A stretch of 64,000 bases of DNA from the NCBI GenBank assembly GCA_006503475.1, contig RSEH01000163.1:45830-109829 (forward strand), written 5' to 3'. The notes beneath the pieces were generated by a model, which did no database searches, had not been told where the DNA came from, and saw only the letters and a list, made by a program, of their open reading frames with translations. Position 1 is the stretch's first letter, and the number at the start of each line of letters is the position of its first letter. Both the position numbers and the translations under genes were made by a program. Positions 21,255-32,469 of this stretch are shown here, one piece after another. Source of the DNA: Stentor roeselii. Its lineage: Eukaryota > Ciliophora > Heterotrichea > Heterotrichida > Stentoridae.

Positions 21255-24200
21255 TTATTTACCTAAAGCGTTTATATTGTGTTTATAAGTGAATACTCCA
21301 TTGATAATAAATTTTACAACATCTAATTTTTCTGGATCATTGAAATATGAGATAAGTTCTTCAGTAGAATCATATTCTTTAATATCATTTACTTTTTCTT
21401 TTTTAACTTCTTTAAAGTTTTTATCCAATCCAAAAAGCCAATCACCTTTTTTGAAATTTAAAAATTCTTCTTTTTTAATTAATTCATCCAAATACTTTTC
21501 TGATTTTATACAATCAAACTTTTCTGAGTCTTTATTTTTGTTATTGTATTCACTATATTTTATGACTTCTATTTTCAAATGATTTTTATAAATTGAAGTA
21601 GTTACGGCATGATCCTTAAAGGAAATTTTACAATAAGTACATACTTTTTCTTCGTTTTTTATGATAAAGTCCCATTTTTCATCTTGATTTTTTTGGCAAA
21701 TAATAAGTTTTTTTATACTTACTAAAAAATAATTATTAGATGCTTCTTTGGATATCTGACTTAAATATTGTCTAACTTCTTGAACTGATTTTTGAATGAA
21801 CACTGTATAATGAGGTATCATCTTTTTATTGATTCTTATGTCTTTATTAGAAATATAAAACTTATTTAAATTTTGACTCTGTGAATCATAATAATTTAAA
21901 ACTTCTTTATACGATTCTTCAAGATGATTTTTATCTAAAATTATCTTCGATACGGGTTTTATTTTAGATTTTATCAATTTATAGACGAAAAAAGGACCAA
22001 TAGTAATATTATTTGTAGCTTGAACTTCTGAATTAACTGTACAGTCCTTATCAGAAAAATTTATCAGATCTTTTAATTTAGTGGTAATTTCAGAATCCAT
22101 AAATATAGATTCATTAAATTGATTCTCTGGTACAATATTTACTTTTGCTTGAACAGATTCAGTATTTTTTATAAACTGATTTATAAATTCGTCTTCATTA
22201 ATATCCAAATCATTTTTTAGAAGTAATTTTTTTATTGCCTTATAAGAATTCTCATATGAATATTTAAACTTATGGATTTTTTCCAAATTAATACCTATCA
22301 AATTGCATATATTTAGCTTTATACTAATGCTCGGTAAAAATTTTAGTAAATTTTTATCAAATTCTAAACTCCCAACATAATAAGTGAAAACATATGAAAT
22401 TCGAAATTTCTTAGAATTATTTTTTGAAAAAGAAGCTATTATATATTCATGAATTGATTTTACTGATGAGCAAGAGTTTTGATAGTCAGATTTCTGAACA
22501 AATATTATCCTAAAGTTTTTTGAATTAATATTTTTTAAACAGTTGATGCATTTTTTAATATTTTCCTCATCCAAGGAATTACCTAAGAGACAATTTAAAC
22601 CTGGTGTTTCAATAAATTGATATTGATTTCCTGTAGATTTGTCTTCGAAATAATAAATTTCTCCAAAATCATTGCACTCTATTACAATATGTTTCTTGAT
22701 TAGTAATGAATCTATTCCTAACTGTTCTTCAAGCTTATTCTCCAAAAGACAATTAATAATTCGATTTATCAAAGAAGTTTTTCCACATGCAGCTTCTCCA
22801 ATTAAAACAAATATTTTTAAATTTTCAGAGTTCTTTATATTTAATCGATTTATATCTTGTTGATAACCTATTTCATCTTTATATAAATCTTCATTAATTT
22901 TAGGGTGTTCAGGATTTAATTTTCCTATATTATGCAAGCAATTATTAAGAATTTGTTTAGTCAGACTTTCAGTATATTCTTTTATTTCAAACATATTTTT
23001 TCTAATAAATTCATTTTCCATATTTACTGTATTCTCTTTATTCGAAGTAATTATGCAGTTAGATTCAAATAAATAAAAATTGGAGTTTGATTCTTTTACT
23101 AAACTGTTTGTCATTCTAGATAGTTTAGTAATTTGATCAATTTTATTGGCTATAACATCTTCGATTAGGTTTGGCTCATGTTGGTTTATTTTATGAACTA
23201 CCGTACTCGAGCTTTTAGATCGTTTAAGAGGGTTCAAACAATTTTCTGAATACAATTTCTTTGAAGTTTTAATATGTTTCAATCTAAGATTCTTTATAAT
23301 ATCATTTAAATTTGTAAGTTCATTTTCTAATTGAAAATTTTTTTTTTCTAATATATTTATTTTAAATTTTTGCTCTGTTGCTATTTCTGAAAGTTCTTTA
23401 TTCGATTTTTTATCATTTGACAGCTGCTGTGCAAGATTTTTTGCCAATCCTATAAAATCTTTTTTGGATTTGCAACTTTCTAAATAAAATTTTGAAAATG
23501 TATGCAATTTACAGCTTTGTCCACATCTATTACAGTACAAATCATACTTGACCAAATCAGCAAATCGACATGATAAGAGTTTATTTTTATTTCCTAAATT
23601 AATTTCAAAGCAGCATCTAACATCAATTGATCCATATGCAAAATATTTGTCTACCGATTGATCAATTCTAAAAAAATTACTATTACAAGATTCAATATTA
23701 ATATATTCAGTTAATCGATTTTTCATATCATAATTTTCATCAGCACTATATTTAAAATGTTTGTTAAATGTTTCAAAATTCACTTCTAAAATTTTCTTAA
23801 TACATTCTATGATATAATTCGCTGAAGATTTGAAACTTGCTTCAAAAGTTTGTTTTGTAATATGATCATTTAATTCCATCGATGTAATATCAATTAATTC
23901 AGCCTCATTTCCTTTATTTTCAACGATTTCTAAGTATCTTAACTGGAATGGATTTAATTGTTTAAAGTTACTGAGATAGAAACTAATATCAACTGTTTTG
24001 TATAAAAATACAACAAATATTTGATTGATTTTGTTCTCAATTGTAGTTACCATTTTTTCATCAAATTTAAATAAATCAACTACACAACAAGATATTGAAA
24101 TCGAAGAAAATCTCTTATTTATGGACCCTAAAGAATTCCCTGATGAATTTCTTTTTATGATTTTATCACACTTTGAATCTAATTTATAACTTAAATCTTT

Positions 24201-24356
24201 TTCAATATTTAAAACTTCGAGATCACTTTCTATAAAGCAGGTCTTCAGATACTCAGAAAACTGCTTTTTAGTTTCTTTTAATTCATCATAAATAATAATT
24301 TCAATATCGTTGCTTGTATTCTTTTTTAATAAATCTTCTAGTTCTCGTGATCCCAT
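21255..24356 (-). CDS. class C large GTPase-like protein
   Basis: 1,033 aa. The alpha/beta N-terminal domain has strands IEIIIYDE, SCCVVDLF and FVVFLYK and a KQFSEYL helix. A knuckle C-x2-C-x4-H (CNRCGQSCKLH) follows at about 278-290, then a coiled coil, then G1 GEAACGKT at about 518-525, ETPG instead of DTPG, FVQKSD with a following CSSV, and TYYVG. The C-terminal half carries CTYCKISFKDHA and the YDSTEEL terminal domain. Closest relative in the window is the gene at 46532 (shared PFQLRYL segment), its mirror in the inverted duplication. GTCTAT lies 53 bp upstream. Nucleotide binding is likely; biological role unknown. Stop TAA. Confidence 0.9.
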   Translation of the reverse strand: MGSRELEDLLKKNTSNDIEIIIYDELKETKKQFSEYLKTCFIESDLEVLNIEKDLSYKLDSKCDKIIKRNSSGNSLGSINKRFSSISISCCVVDLFKFDEKMVTTIENKINQIFVVFLYKTVDISFYLSNFKQLNPFQLRYLEIVENKGNEAELIDITSMELNDHITKQTFEASFKSSANYIIECIKKILEVNFETFNKHFKYSADENYDMKNRLTEYINIESCNSNFFRIDQSVDKYFAYGSIDVRCCFEINLGNKNKLLSCRFADLVKYDLYCNRCGQSCKLHTFSKFYLESCKSKKDFIGLAKNLAQQLSNDKKSNKELSEIATEQKFKINILEKKNFQLENELTNLNDIIKNLRLKHIKTSKKLYSENCLNPLKRSKSSSTVVHKINQHEPNLIEDVIANKIDQITKLSRMTNSLVKESNSNFYLFESNCIITSNKENTVNMENEFIRKNMFEIKEYTESLTKQILNNCLHNIGKLNPEHPKINEDLYKDEIGYQQDINRLNIKNSENLKIFVLIGEAACGKTSLINRIINCLLENKLEEQLGIDSLLIKKHIVIECNDFGEIYYFEDKSTGNQYQFIETPGLNCLLGNSLDEENIKKCINCLKNINSKNFRIIFVQKSDYQNSCSSVKSIHEYIIASFSKNNSKKFRISYVFTYYVGSLEFDKNLLKFLPSISIKLNICNLIGINLEKIHKFKYSYENSYKAIKKLLLKNDLDINEDEFINQFIKNTESVQAKVNIVPENQFNESIFMDSEITTKLKDLINFSDKDCTVNSEVQATNNITIGPFFVYKLIKSKIKPVSKIILDKNHLEESYKEVLNYYDSQSQNLNKFYISNKDIRINKKMIPHYTVFIQKSVQEVRQYLSQISKEASNNYFLVSIKKLIICQKNQDEKWDFIIKNEEKVCTYCKISFKDHAVTTSIYKNHLKIEVIKYSEYNNKNKDSEKFDCIKSEKYLDELIKKEEFLNFKKGDWLFGLDKNFKEVKKEKVNDIKEYDSTEELISYFNDPEKLDVVKFIINGVFTYKHNINALGK

Positions 24357-24408
24357 TAATATTCAAATTTTTTATGAACTAAATTTAATTATTTTCTTAG
24401 GAATAAAT

Positions 24409-24414
24409 ATAGAC
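24409..24414 (-). promoter_or_regulatory. GTCTAY upstream motif
   Basis: GTCTAT on the coding strand, 53 bp upstream of the start at 24356, in the local context TTTGTCTATATTTATT. Confidence 0.4.
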
Positions 24415-24651
24415 AAATAAAATATCGAATAATAAAGGAAGCATTTATCAAATAATTATAAGTAGGTTTCAAACGGAAATTTTTTTCTCCTTAATATCAT
24501 GTTGACTATCTTCCTAATAGCTTAATGTTTAAAATATAAACTATTTCCCAAATATATTAATATTCAAATTTACAACCCTCAGCGTTTGATTTCAAAATAT
24601 TTAATAATCTTCATATATAATCAATAAATTAACTATTCTATTATCTCTTTA

Positions 24652-27045
24652 TTAATACACTATCAAGTACTTTTTTAAAGATCCAAGTTGATTATCCATA
24701 TAACAATCAATGATATAATATTTTTCATTTTCTAATAGATTTGAACCATTAATATCATTGATCTTTCGTATTAATTGTATTTTAGAAGAATAAGTTGTAG
24801 GTTCGATATACTTTACTTTAGTAACACCGTTGAAATCTTTATCAAATACATATAAAAATGTTTTATCATCATTCTCTATGTTCACTAAAGTAATATTTTC
24901 TACATTTTGTATGAGATTTTCAATATTATTACAATAGATATTCTTAATCTTATCATTCAGCTGTATTGATGAAGGTTTAATTTTACAAATATCATTTTCT
25001 TTGGATTTTAATATCAAATTATTTTTTTTATCCTTAAATATTTTATTTTCTAGATAATGATTATGTAAATAATCTTCACAAACACAACAATATAGCCATT
25101 GTTCATTTTTATATGGATAAATTTTACAATAAGGTATAATATCGTTTATATTCTTAGAAGAACTTTCAATAGTGGCACAGATTTCGTTCTTGCTATTAAT
25201 GAAGTAATGTTTATTAGGACTATCTATGATATCTACTTTTGAAAAGTACTCTTTAATACAATATTTATCATTATTAATAAAAATCACTTCTACTTTAAAT
25301 TGCTTTGCTTTTTGAAAATTATTTGTTGCTTCCTGATCTGAACAATAAACATCATTTTGTGACTTTTTGAAATCATTATAATATTTAATTACAGTTCTGA
25401 ATGATTCTTCTTTGTTTTCAATATCGATAATAATTTTAAAAAAATATTCAAATTGGTTATCTTTCGCTCTATAAAAATGAAAAGAGCTTAGAGGTTCATC
25501 ATTTTCGTTACATTGTATTTTATCTTTTGCTTTCTTAGTGATTTTTATTAAGTTTGTTTCAATGTATGATTTAAATTGATTATTAAATTCGATTTCGCTA
25601 AGATTTGATTTGATGCAATTAACAATATCTTCCATTGCTTTAATACAATTCATCCAATGTTCTTCAAAATTTCTTTTTCTGGATTTTTTATTTATTGTAA
25701 TATTAATCATATTAACTTTCTTACTTAATAGTGGTGAATAAATTAGTAAATCTTTATCAATTTGAAGTGATCCAACATAATATGAATATAAGTTTATGAT
25801 CTTTAATTGATTTGAAAAAGTATTTTTCTTTTCAATTAAATAGTTTTGGATATTTATAATAGATGAGCATGGTTTTGTTGAATCTGATTTTTGTACAAAA
25901 ACTATGTTGATTTTGTTATTTTCAATGTAATTCAAAGAATCTTTTACATTATTAATACCAGCTTCATCTATTTCAATATAATTTAAATAAATATCTAAAC
26001 CTTGAATTTTTATAAGTTCAATGCAATCATTTTCTTTTACATAATAATAGTGTGTGTTTGATTCTTTGGTTTTAAAATAAAAGAAATGTGATTCAGATTC
26101 AAAATATATTTCAAGCTTTTCTCTAGTAAGCTGATGGTTTATATCTTTTTTCATTAAATAGTTTAGCATAAATAATATTGCTGATAACTTTCCACTTCCT
26201 TTTTCACCGATAAAAAAGACCTTTATTAGATTGTTTTCGATATCTTTTATTTTATTTTCCATGATTTGAATAATATCATTAGTTTTATGAAATTCTGACT
26301 CATTGGTTTTTAATTGACTGCACTTGATGTTTGATTGTATTTCATTTTGTTCAAGATAAGATTTTTTATATTTTTCAATGAGTGTGAGGTGATATTGATA
26401 AAGTGGATCATCTTTTATATATTTTTTTATTTTTGATGAACAAAAATTATGATTTTTCATTTTACGTTTGCATTCTGTGCACTTGCTAGTTGATTTAATC
26501 CATTCATTTATTAATCTTAAGTATATTGTACCATTTTTCTTAATGAATGCCTTAAAACATATCTTATTTGAATCATGATAGGATAAATTAGGACAAAATA
26601 TGGGGAAGAAAAGATTATCATCCTGAAAATATATCTTCTGTACTATTTGATCTTCAACCTTAAAAATTTTTTTCCTTGATAACATTTCGCATTTATTAGA
26701 TATTTCTTTTTCAATAATTTCTAAAGCATCTTTATATGTTGTGTTTTTAGATATAGCTTTTATTAATATATATTCTGTATTTAGGGGTTTATGATCATTA
26801 GAATATTTATATTTGAAATATATATTTAAAACTCTGTAATCCGGACTTTGCGCTTCGCCTGCTGATTTCAAGTATATTTTATATAAGCAAATAAATTTTT
26901 CAAATTGTATTTGAAAATATTCATTCTTTTTGATATGTTTCAGTAAATCATTGATGAATCCACGGTCAAGTTCTTGAGAACAAATTATTTCAACGATATT
27001 ATCAATCTCTTTTGCTTCAGAATTTGAATATTTAGATTCATTCAT
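24652..27045 (-). CDS. class C-prime GTPase-like protein with altered Walker A
   Basis: 797 aa. It lacks the long coiled coil of class C. A knuckle CTECKRKMKNH at about 192-205 precedes the G-like domain. Walker A reads GEKGSGKL at 280-287: the Ser/Thr that coordinates magnesium is Leu (codon TTA). The G3 position reads KIQG rather than DTPG, while FVQKSD and YYVG persist. The second knuckle (CCVCEDYLHNH) and the YSSKIQL terminal domain are present. The protein is intact, so it may be a pseudo-GTPase with a binding or scaffold role; this is inference. It is head-to-head with the class A gene at 27107, 61 bp apart. Its mirror partner at 43721-46075 is broken. Stop TAA. Confidence 0.87.
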   Translation of the reverse strand: MNESKYSNSEAKEIDNIVEIICSQELDRGFINDLLKHIKKNEYFQIQFEKFICLYKIYLKSAGEAQSPDYRVLNIYFKYKYSNDHKPLNTEYILIKAISKNTTYKDALEIIEKEISNKCEMLSRKKIFKVEDQIVQKIYFQDDNLFFPIFCPNLSYHDSNKICFKAFIKKNGTIYLRLINEWIKSTSKCTECKRKMKNHNFCSSKIKKYIKDDPLYQYHLTLIEKYKKSYLEQNEIQSNIKCSQLKTNESEFHKTNDIIQIMENKIKDIENNLIKVFFIGEKGSGKLSAILFMLNYLMKKDINHQLTREKLEIYFESESHFFYFKTKESNTHYYYVKENDCIELIKIQGLDIYLNYIEIDEAGINNVKDSLNYIENNKINIVFVQKSDSTKPCSSIINIQNYLIEKKNTFSNQLKIINLYSYYVGSLQIDKDLLIYSPLLSKKVNMINITINKKSRKRNFEEHWMNCIKAMEDIVNCIKSNLSEIEFNNQFKSYIETNLIKITKKAKDKIQCNENDEPLSSFHFYRAKDNQFEYFFKIIIDIENKEESFRTVIKYYNDFKKSQNDVYCSDQEATNNFQKAKQFKVEVIFINNDKYCIKEYFSKVDIIDSPNKHYFINSKNEICATIESSSKNINDIIPYCKIYPYKNEQWLYCCVCEDYLHNHYLENKIFKDKKNNLILKSKENDICKIKPSSIQLNDKIKNIYCNNIENLIQNVENITLVNIENDDKTFLYVFDKDFNGVTKVKYIEPTTYSSKIQLIRKINDINGSNLLENEKYYIIDCYMDNQLGSLKKYLIVY

Positions 27046-27087
27046 TTTTTATAATAAATAGAATATATATATTTAATAGATTGAAAT

Positions 27088-27093
27088 GTAGAC
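27088..27093 (-). promoter_or_regulatory. GTCTAY motif in a 61-bp bidirectional promoter region
   Basis: GTCTAC on the minus strand, 42 bp before the C-prime start at 27045 and 13 bp before the class A start at 27107. The whole interval between the two starts is 61 bp, so any promoter must be shared or very short. Confidence 0.4.
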
Positions 27094-27106
27094 ACATATA
27101 ATAATA

Positions 27107-28498
27107 ATGGAAAAAAACATAGCTAGAGCTATTCGTCGGAATAGTAAACCTCCGCATGATCTTTTAGAACCTATGGAGCCATTTGATGTATGCATACTAC
27201 TATTGGGAAGTAGTGGATGCGGAAAATCGACATTTGTCAATACCTTTATAAATATTTTACTTGAAAATACTATTGAAAATCTTAAATCGGTAATTGCTAG
27301 CAACCTTTTTGAATATATAGATGATGAATTTAATGATGGTATTAAAGAAAAAAATACTATTTCTTCAGGAAAAAGTCAAACTGATAATGTTCATTATTAC
27401 AAAATAAGAACTCCATTAACGAAAGGTAAAACAATTTTAATTATAGATACACCAGGATTTAATTCAACAGGTGGTGTAGAGGAAGATGATAAAATTGTAA
27501 ATTTAATAATCAATGCTGTACTAAGAGTCAAATTTATTACTACTGTTATGTTTCTAGAAAGATCAAGCACAAATACATTGACTGCTCCTATTTTATATGT
27601 TTATCAGAGAATGCTTCAAATTATTCCTAAAACCTTTGAGGGTAAGGTAGTATTAGTTCTAACTTATAACGACGGAATTTCAGAATTTAATGAACAATGG
27701 TTACCATTTAAGATAGTGCACACAATAAATCTTAACAATCTTGCATTCTCATATAATCAACATAAATTCAATAAATATAAAAATTTATGTATAATGGAAT
27801 ATGAAAATTCTAAAAATAACATTATAGTGTTTATGGAAAAACTTTACTCAATGGGCAATACTAGCATATCAGAATATAGATTATTATTTGAGATCCATAA
27901 TGAAATTATGAAGAATATATTAGAATATAAGAAAACTTTGAAAAATATAGATGATGTAAAAGAAGCTTTGAAAAATTCAAAAAGAACTGCAGAATATATA
28001 GAATTTATAGATACCCATGAATATCATAATACCATTTGCTCATTTCATCAATTATTATGCCATGAAGATTGTGACCTTAATTTTAATTTAGTTAAAGGAA
28101 GTGATTATTTCAACAATTGCTTGTGCATGGATAGAAATAATATTTGCAGAATCTGTGGATGCAAATCAGGGCCTCATACACATATGAAAAAAAAACCACT
28201 GAAATCATTTAGAGATATTACAAAAACATTAAATGAATTTAATATATCGTCAAATACTCAATTAGATCAAATAAATGAACTTGAAATAAAAAAACTTGAA
28301 ATTTTGGAGAAACTAAAGAAATCCGAAGCTGAATTGGAAAAAGTATCAAATTTTAAAATAACCGAGTATATTCCAAAAGTCATTGATTGTTTGAATATGA
28401 GTTTACAAGGGAATGATTCTAAAAATAATGATTATTCTACTAAAAAAGATCTTAAAGAAATGTATGAAAATATAAATGATAATATTAATCGAAAGTAG
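27107..28498 (+). CDS. class A P-loop GTPase with C-terminal Cys/His module
   Basis: 463 aa. After an ARAI-containing lead, G1 is GSSGCGKS at 34-41, then GKSQT, IDTPG followed by NSTGG, LERSSTNT at G4, and LTYNDG where sisters have F-Y-x-G. The Cys/His module (CSFH, CHEDC, CLCM, CRICGC, HTHM) occupies about 300-360, followed by a helical tail. It is convergent with the A2 gene at 28762 and head-to-head with the C-prime gene at 27045. Mirror partner: 42307-43665 (shared FVNTFINILL, VIASNLF and TKGKTILIIDTPG). Stop TAG. Confidence 0.9.
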   Translation: MEKNIARAIRRNSKPPHDLLEPMEPFDVCILLLGSSGCGKSTFVNTFINILLENTIENLKSVIASNLFEYIDDEFNDGIKEKNTISSGKSQTDNVHYYKIRTPLTKGKTILIIDTPGFNSTGGVEEDDKIVNLIINAVLRVKFITTVMFLERSSTNTLTAPILYVYQRMLQIIPKTFEGKVVLVLTYNDGISEFNEQWLPFKIVHTINLNNLAFSYNQHKFNKYKNLCIMEYENSKNNIIVFMEKLYSMGNTSISEYRLLFEIHNEIMKNILEYKKTLKNIDDVKEALKNSKRTAEYIEFIDTHEYHNTICSFHQLLCHEDCDLNFNLVKGSDYFNNCLCMDRNNICRICGCKSGPHTHMKKKPLKSFRDITKTLNEFNISSNTQLDQINELEIKKLEILEKLKKSEAELEKVSNFKITEYIPKVIDCLNMSLQGNDSKNNDYSTKKDLKEMYENINDNINRK

Positions 28499-28761
28499 TA
28501 ATTTAAGAATAATTATACTAATCATTTTATAAAATAAACTTTATATATGAATCAAATGTTTACTTCTTTCAACAATAATTAATTTAAAGATTTGGAATCT
28601 CTATATATAGCTTAATGATATTTAAAAATTATATAAATGACCAAACTGAATACTTCAAATTTTTACTTTTATTTTAAAATTAGTGTGTATTGAAAGTTAG
28701 GAATGAATAGATTAGATAGAAATTATATTTTATCAAAATTCGATGCATAATAATTATTAAA

Positions 28762-30126
28762 TTATTTTAATCCTGCTTGAAGTCTTGTATATAATGATAG
28801 TTGTTGTGAAATTTCATTTTTCTTAGATTCTGAAGTTTCAATATTTGGATCCAAAAATTTTTTAAGTAAAGAAATTGCTGATACAATATAATCTGAGATT
28901 TTAAATAAAGGGCATATTTTAGTAATTTCAGCTTCGGATTCAACTAATTTTAATATAAGTTCATTTTCTTTTGTTTCGATATCTCTCTCTATTTGTGCAT
29001 TTGTACGACCTACTATTTCAATTGAAAGTGAACTGAAAAAACTATTCACTGGCAACATAACTTGTTGAGGTATCTTCTTCATATGACAATGATTTTCAGA
29101 GGTACATCTGCATTCTTTGCACCTATAATTTCTATCCATGCAGGCACAATCTCGAAAAAAATCCGTTCCATATTTTTCATTTAAGCTTAAACCACAGTTT
29201 CTATGACACACTGATCTATGTTCTATGCATATTGTATTATGGTATGGTGTTCTTTCATAATTTTCTATAGCTACTATTTGGTTATGATTGTTATTGATAT
29301 ACGCTCTGCATTTATTTATATTTTGAAGTAATATTTTGCATTTTGATATTTTTTGGAGTAGACAATTGTAAGCAACAAATAAGGATGTATACTCAACGGT
29401 TTGTATTTTATTCAATTCAGTAATGTTATCTAAAAATTTCAAGCATTTATTTTTGAATTGAATCCACGCGTTGTCCACTAATGTTTTTTTATTTGGCTGG
29501 TCATAATATTGTTGCCTACTTATAGCAAATGCAAGATTATTTATTTTTAACTTATATTTTATTTTACCGTCAAACCACTTATCTTGAAAAATTAGATTTC
29601 CGGGGTAAGAAGTGAATATAAAGCAGCATCCATTTTCAAATGCTGTTGGAACAACTTGTGATATTCTTTGTAAACAATATTCTAAAACATAATCCTTCTT
29701 ATTGCTACTGGATCTCTCTACAATAAGTATCCCATTCAAGTACCTTATACGTTTTGCAGCATTAATAATAATATTTACATTTTTATCATCATCTACTATT
29801 CCTTCTGTTGATACAAATCCAGGTGTATCAATTAATACAATTGTTTTGCCTTTAATTATCATTTTATAAAAATGAGCATGCTCAGTTTGACTTCTACCTG
29901 TTAAGCGGTCATTTCTTTCAATATTTTCATCAAGGTACTGCTCATCTACATCAGGATAACTTGTGGATTTTATTATTGGAACAAAATGACCTGGTTCATT
30001 TCCCATAGCTAAGTTAGCCAATGAATTTATAAAACTTGATTTTCCGTTGCCAGTTCTGCCCACTACAAGAAAACTGCTATCATAAGGTTCGAGGTCATCA
30101 TTTTGCCTTAATATCCTAACAGACAT
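28762..30126 (-). CDS. class A2 P-loop GTPase with C-terminal Cys/His module
   Basis: 454 aa. G1 GRTGNGKS at 23-30, GRSQT switch, LIDTPGF, VERSSSNK at G4, and IFTSYPG in place of F-T-F-Y-x-G. Cys/His module: CIEH, CHRNC, CACM, CKECRC, HCHM. It differs from other class A genes by an ILRQ/EPYD lead and a shorter loop before DTPG, both shared with 40706, its mirror partner, which carries a nonsense codon; this copy is therefore the intact one. A GTCTAT at 30154-30159 lies 28 bp upstream but in the opposite orientation. Stop TAA. Confidence 0.9.
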   Translation of the reverse strand: MSVRILRQNDDLEPYDSSFLVVGRTGNGKSSFINSLANLAMGNEPGHFVPIIKSTSYPDVDEQYLDENIERNDRLTGRSQTEHAHFYKMIIKGKTIVLIDTPGFVSTEGIVDDDKNVNIIINAAKRIRYLNGILIVERSSSNKKDYVLEYCLQRISQVVPTAFENGCCFIFTSYPGNLIFQDKWFDGKIKYKLKINNLAFAISRQQYYDQPNKKTLVDNAWIQFKNKCLKFLDNITELNKIQTVEYTSLFVAYNCLLQKISKCKILLQNINKCRAYINNNHNQIVAIENYERTPYHNTICIEHRSVCHRNCGLSLNEKYGTDFFRDCACMDRNYRCKECRCTSENHCHMKKIPQQVMLPVNSFFSSLSIEIVGRTNAQIERDIETKENELILKLVESEAEITKICPLFKISDYIVSAISLLKKFLDPNIETSESKKNEISQQLSLYTRLQAGLK

Positions 30127-30440
30127 TATTTAATTATTAGATATAAAGGTATTGTCTATATTTGAAATAAACAATATCGAAATATGATTAAAGTATTTAG
30201 TTTTAAATAGTCAGTCATTGATGGAGTCTGAACCTAGTTTCAACTGGATAATCATTAATTCTTTATGAATGATTTGATGTGCTGACATTAATCAACAAAA
30301 GAATTTTACCTCTACTTAATTATGCTTTATGTAAGGTTTAGTCAAAATTTAATCAATTTCAATCTAAACTATATTATCTATCTAAGAATTCTTCTGAATT
30401 TGGTCTAAAAAATTAACAAATTTCAGAGTTGATTTCTTTA

Positions 30441-30595
30441 TAATTGACCTATGATAATTGTGTTAATTTTGTATTCAAATTAAATAAATCTATGAATCTA
30501 TCTTTTTTGCAATTGATCTACGATTTTTTTGTGATTTTCAAGATAAATATATTAATTAACAAAATCTATCTTTTATACAATTGACCTATATTTTT
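30441..30595 (-). repeat. dispersed GTAGGTCAAT repeat, copy 3
   Basis: Reverse-orientation units, including ATAGGTCAATTGTATAAAAG near 30572-30591 and GTAGATCAATTGC near 30510-30522. It marks the inner edge of the left duplication arm; its mirror is at 40140-40300. Confidence 0.7.
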
Positions 30596-32469
30596 TAGTC
30601 TACAAAAAAAAATAGCTTAATATATAGTTTAAAAATTTCCAAAGTATTTAATTAATCTAATTCTTTGGATGCATTGAAATTGTGTTAAATTATGTCCATC
30701 AAGAAGAAAATTGATTGTTTAAATTTATCAAATCTATCTAAGTAACTAATCTATAATCATATTGTTTGAAAGATATTTTATCAAACTGCTCCACCCCTTA
30801 TTGATTTTTTAGGGTCTTCATACAAAATCATAGGTTTAAGCAAAAAACATTTATTTTTTTCATTTCTTAAGCTATCTTATCTAATCACTTGAATCTTAGA
30901 ATCATAAAAGCAAAATCATATATTTCTTTCATAAACAATAAATATTCAATGAAAATTAGGTGCTTCCTTCATTAATAGAATGGTTTTAATACTAGCATAT
31001 TATTTTATCCATTGATAGAATTATTATGAATACCTAAATTTATACAAATTTTATATTAATTTCTAATGAGGTTAGTTTTCTATATAATTAAAACCGTATT
31101 ATTTTTGAATAAATTTTTAATCAACTTGAACATCAATATTTGTGGTCACAATCACTAAAAATTAGATTTTTTTCGAATAAATAGAATATTTATCATATTT
31201 TTATTGTATGAACTTTCATCAATTTATTTATTATGTTTAAGTTAACTAATCCAAATCTATTGTTCCTTCATTATAGGTATTATTTCCTTGAAATTTTTAT
31301 AATTTACTGTTATTTACTTTACTTCCTTAATGATAATTTCGATTTATTCATTCATAGAAACTTTTGTATTTGATAAAATTAAACTCAAAAAAAAAAATAA
31401 TTATAAAATTTATTTAGATTGTAGTCTTTGTATATCGTCTTAAGTTTTTTGGCTTTTCTTAAAATTTGTATAGTCTATTTCTGATTTTTTTAGGTTTCAT
31501 CATGATAAAAAACATGAAAGATGGGAGGCATATTATTCTATAAACATGAAAGATTCAACTGGTGAAATCGAACTGTATATAGATATATATTTTATAAATA
31601 ATTACTTTTTTTTAAGTTTAATATCTTGATGAGATTCTAAATAGATTAGAATAAGATATTTTTCAATAGACATTCGAAATCGCCAGAAAGTAGGAATTAC
31701 TTTTATAAACATAATCCATTTTATTAAGGTATTTTAAAAAGTTTATGATAGGACTTAACCAATAGAAAACCACATCATATTTTGTGGTATAATATCTTTA
31801 GTAAATATATAAGTGCTAATAATCAGCAGTTTCTTATTTTCAAAAAGATTTTTCATGAATGTAAACCCTTAATCCCCTTGTTGAAACAATTTTAGTTATT
31901 TTTCAAGAAGTATATCACTATCTTATTCTTTTAAATAACATTAAAATATTTGGAGTGATAAAATTTCTATTAGTATCATTCGAATTATATCTTAAGAATC
32001 GCATTTAATTGTATTAAGAAGAAGTTGATTGATGTTGTTTGCCTGAAGTTTTTTATTAGTTATTTTTGTTTTAATTTTACTCTAATAATTTGATGAAATC
32101 GAGAACTTTATTTTAATTTTACACTTTTATTCGTCTTCATTAATATCGTTTTGAACTAATGCTGCTTGGTATTTCTTGGCATTTAACTCTGACTTTGATT
32201 AATTTTTGCACGTTTCTAAGTAATAAGGGTTAAGGTTCAGTAAGATTACTATTTGATAAAAATTCATAAAGCTAGTTAAATTTATATGGATCATTTATCG
32301 ACAAAAATTTACATATATTTAAGTTGACTTCTAATTTCTATCTCTAAAAACTATTTTATTAAATCAAATTCATTGATTATGTCACATTTTACTAAACCAC
32401 AGTGAAATAGAAAAATTATTAAATCGATATAAATTGATATTTAAGATATTTTTAATAAATTTGGATCTC
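30596..32469. other. inner spacer, no gene recognised
   Basis: 1.9 kb of A+T-rich DNA inside the inverted duplication. I see no coding remnant, RNA or ordered repeat. Confidence 0.5.

Larger units (their letters stand above)
19055..30595 (+). repeat. left arm of large inverted segmental duplication
   Basis: Order from outside to centre: dispersed repeat (+), class C (-), C-prime (-), class A (+), class A2 (-), dispersed repeat (-). The arm at 40140-50190 has the same elements in mirrored order and orientation. Similarity is clear at protein level (roughly half of residues by eye), so the duplication is old. The class B pseudogene at 19734 has no counterpart on the right. Confidence 0.75.
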
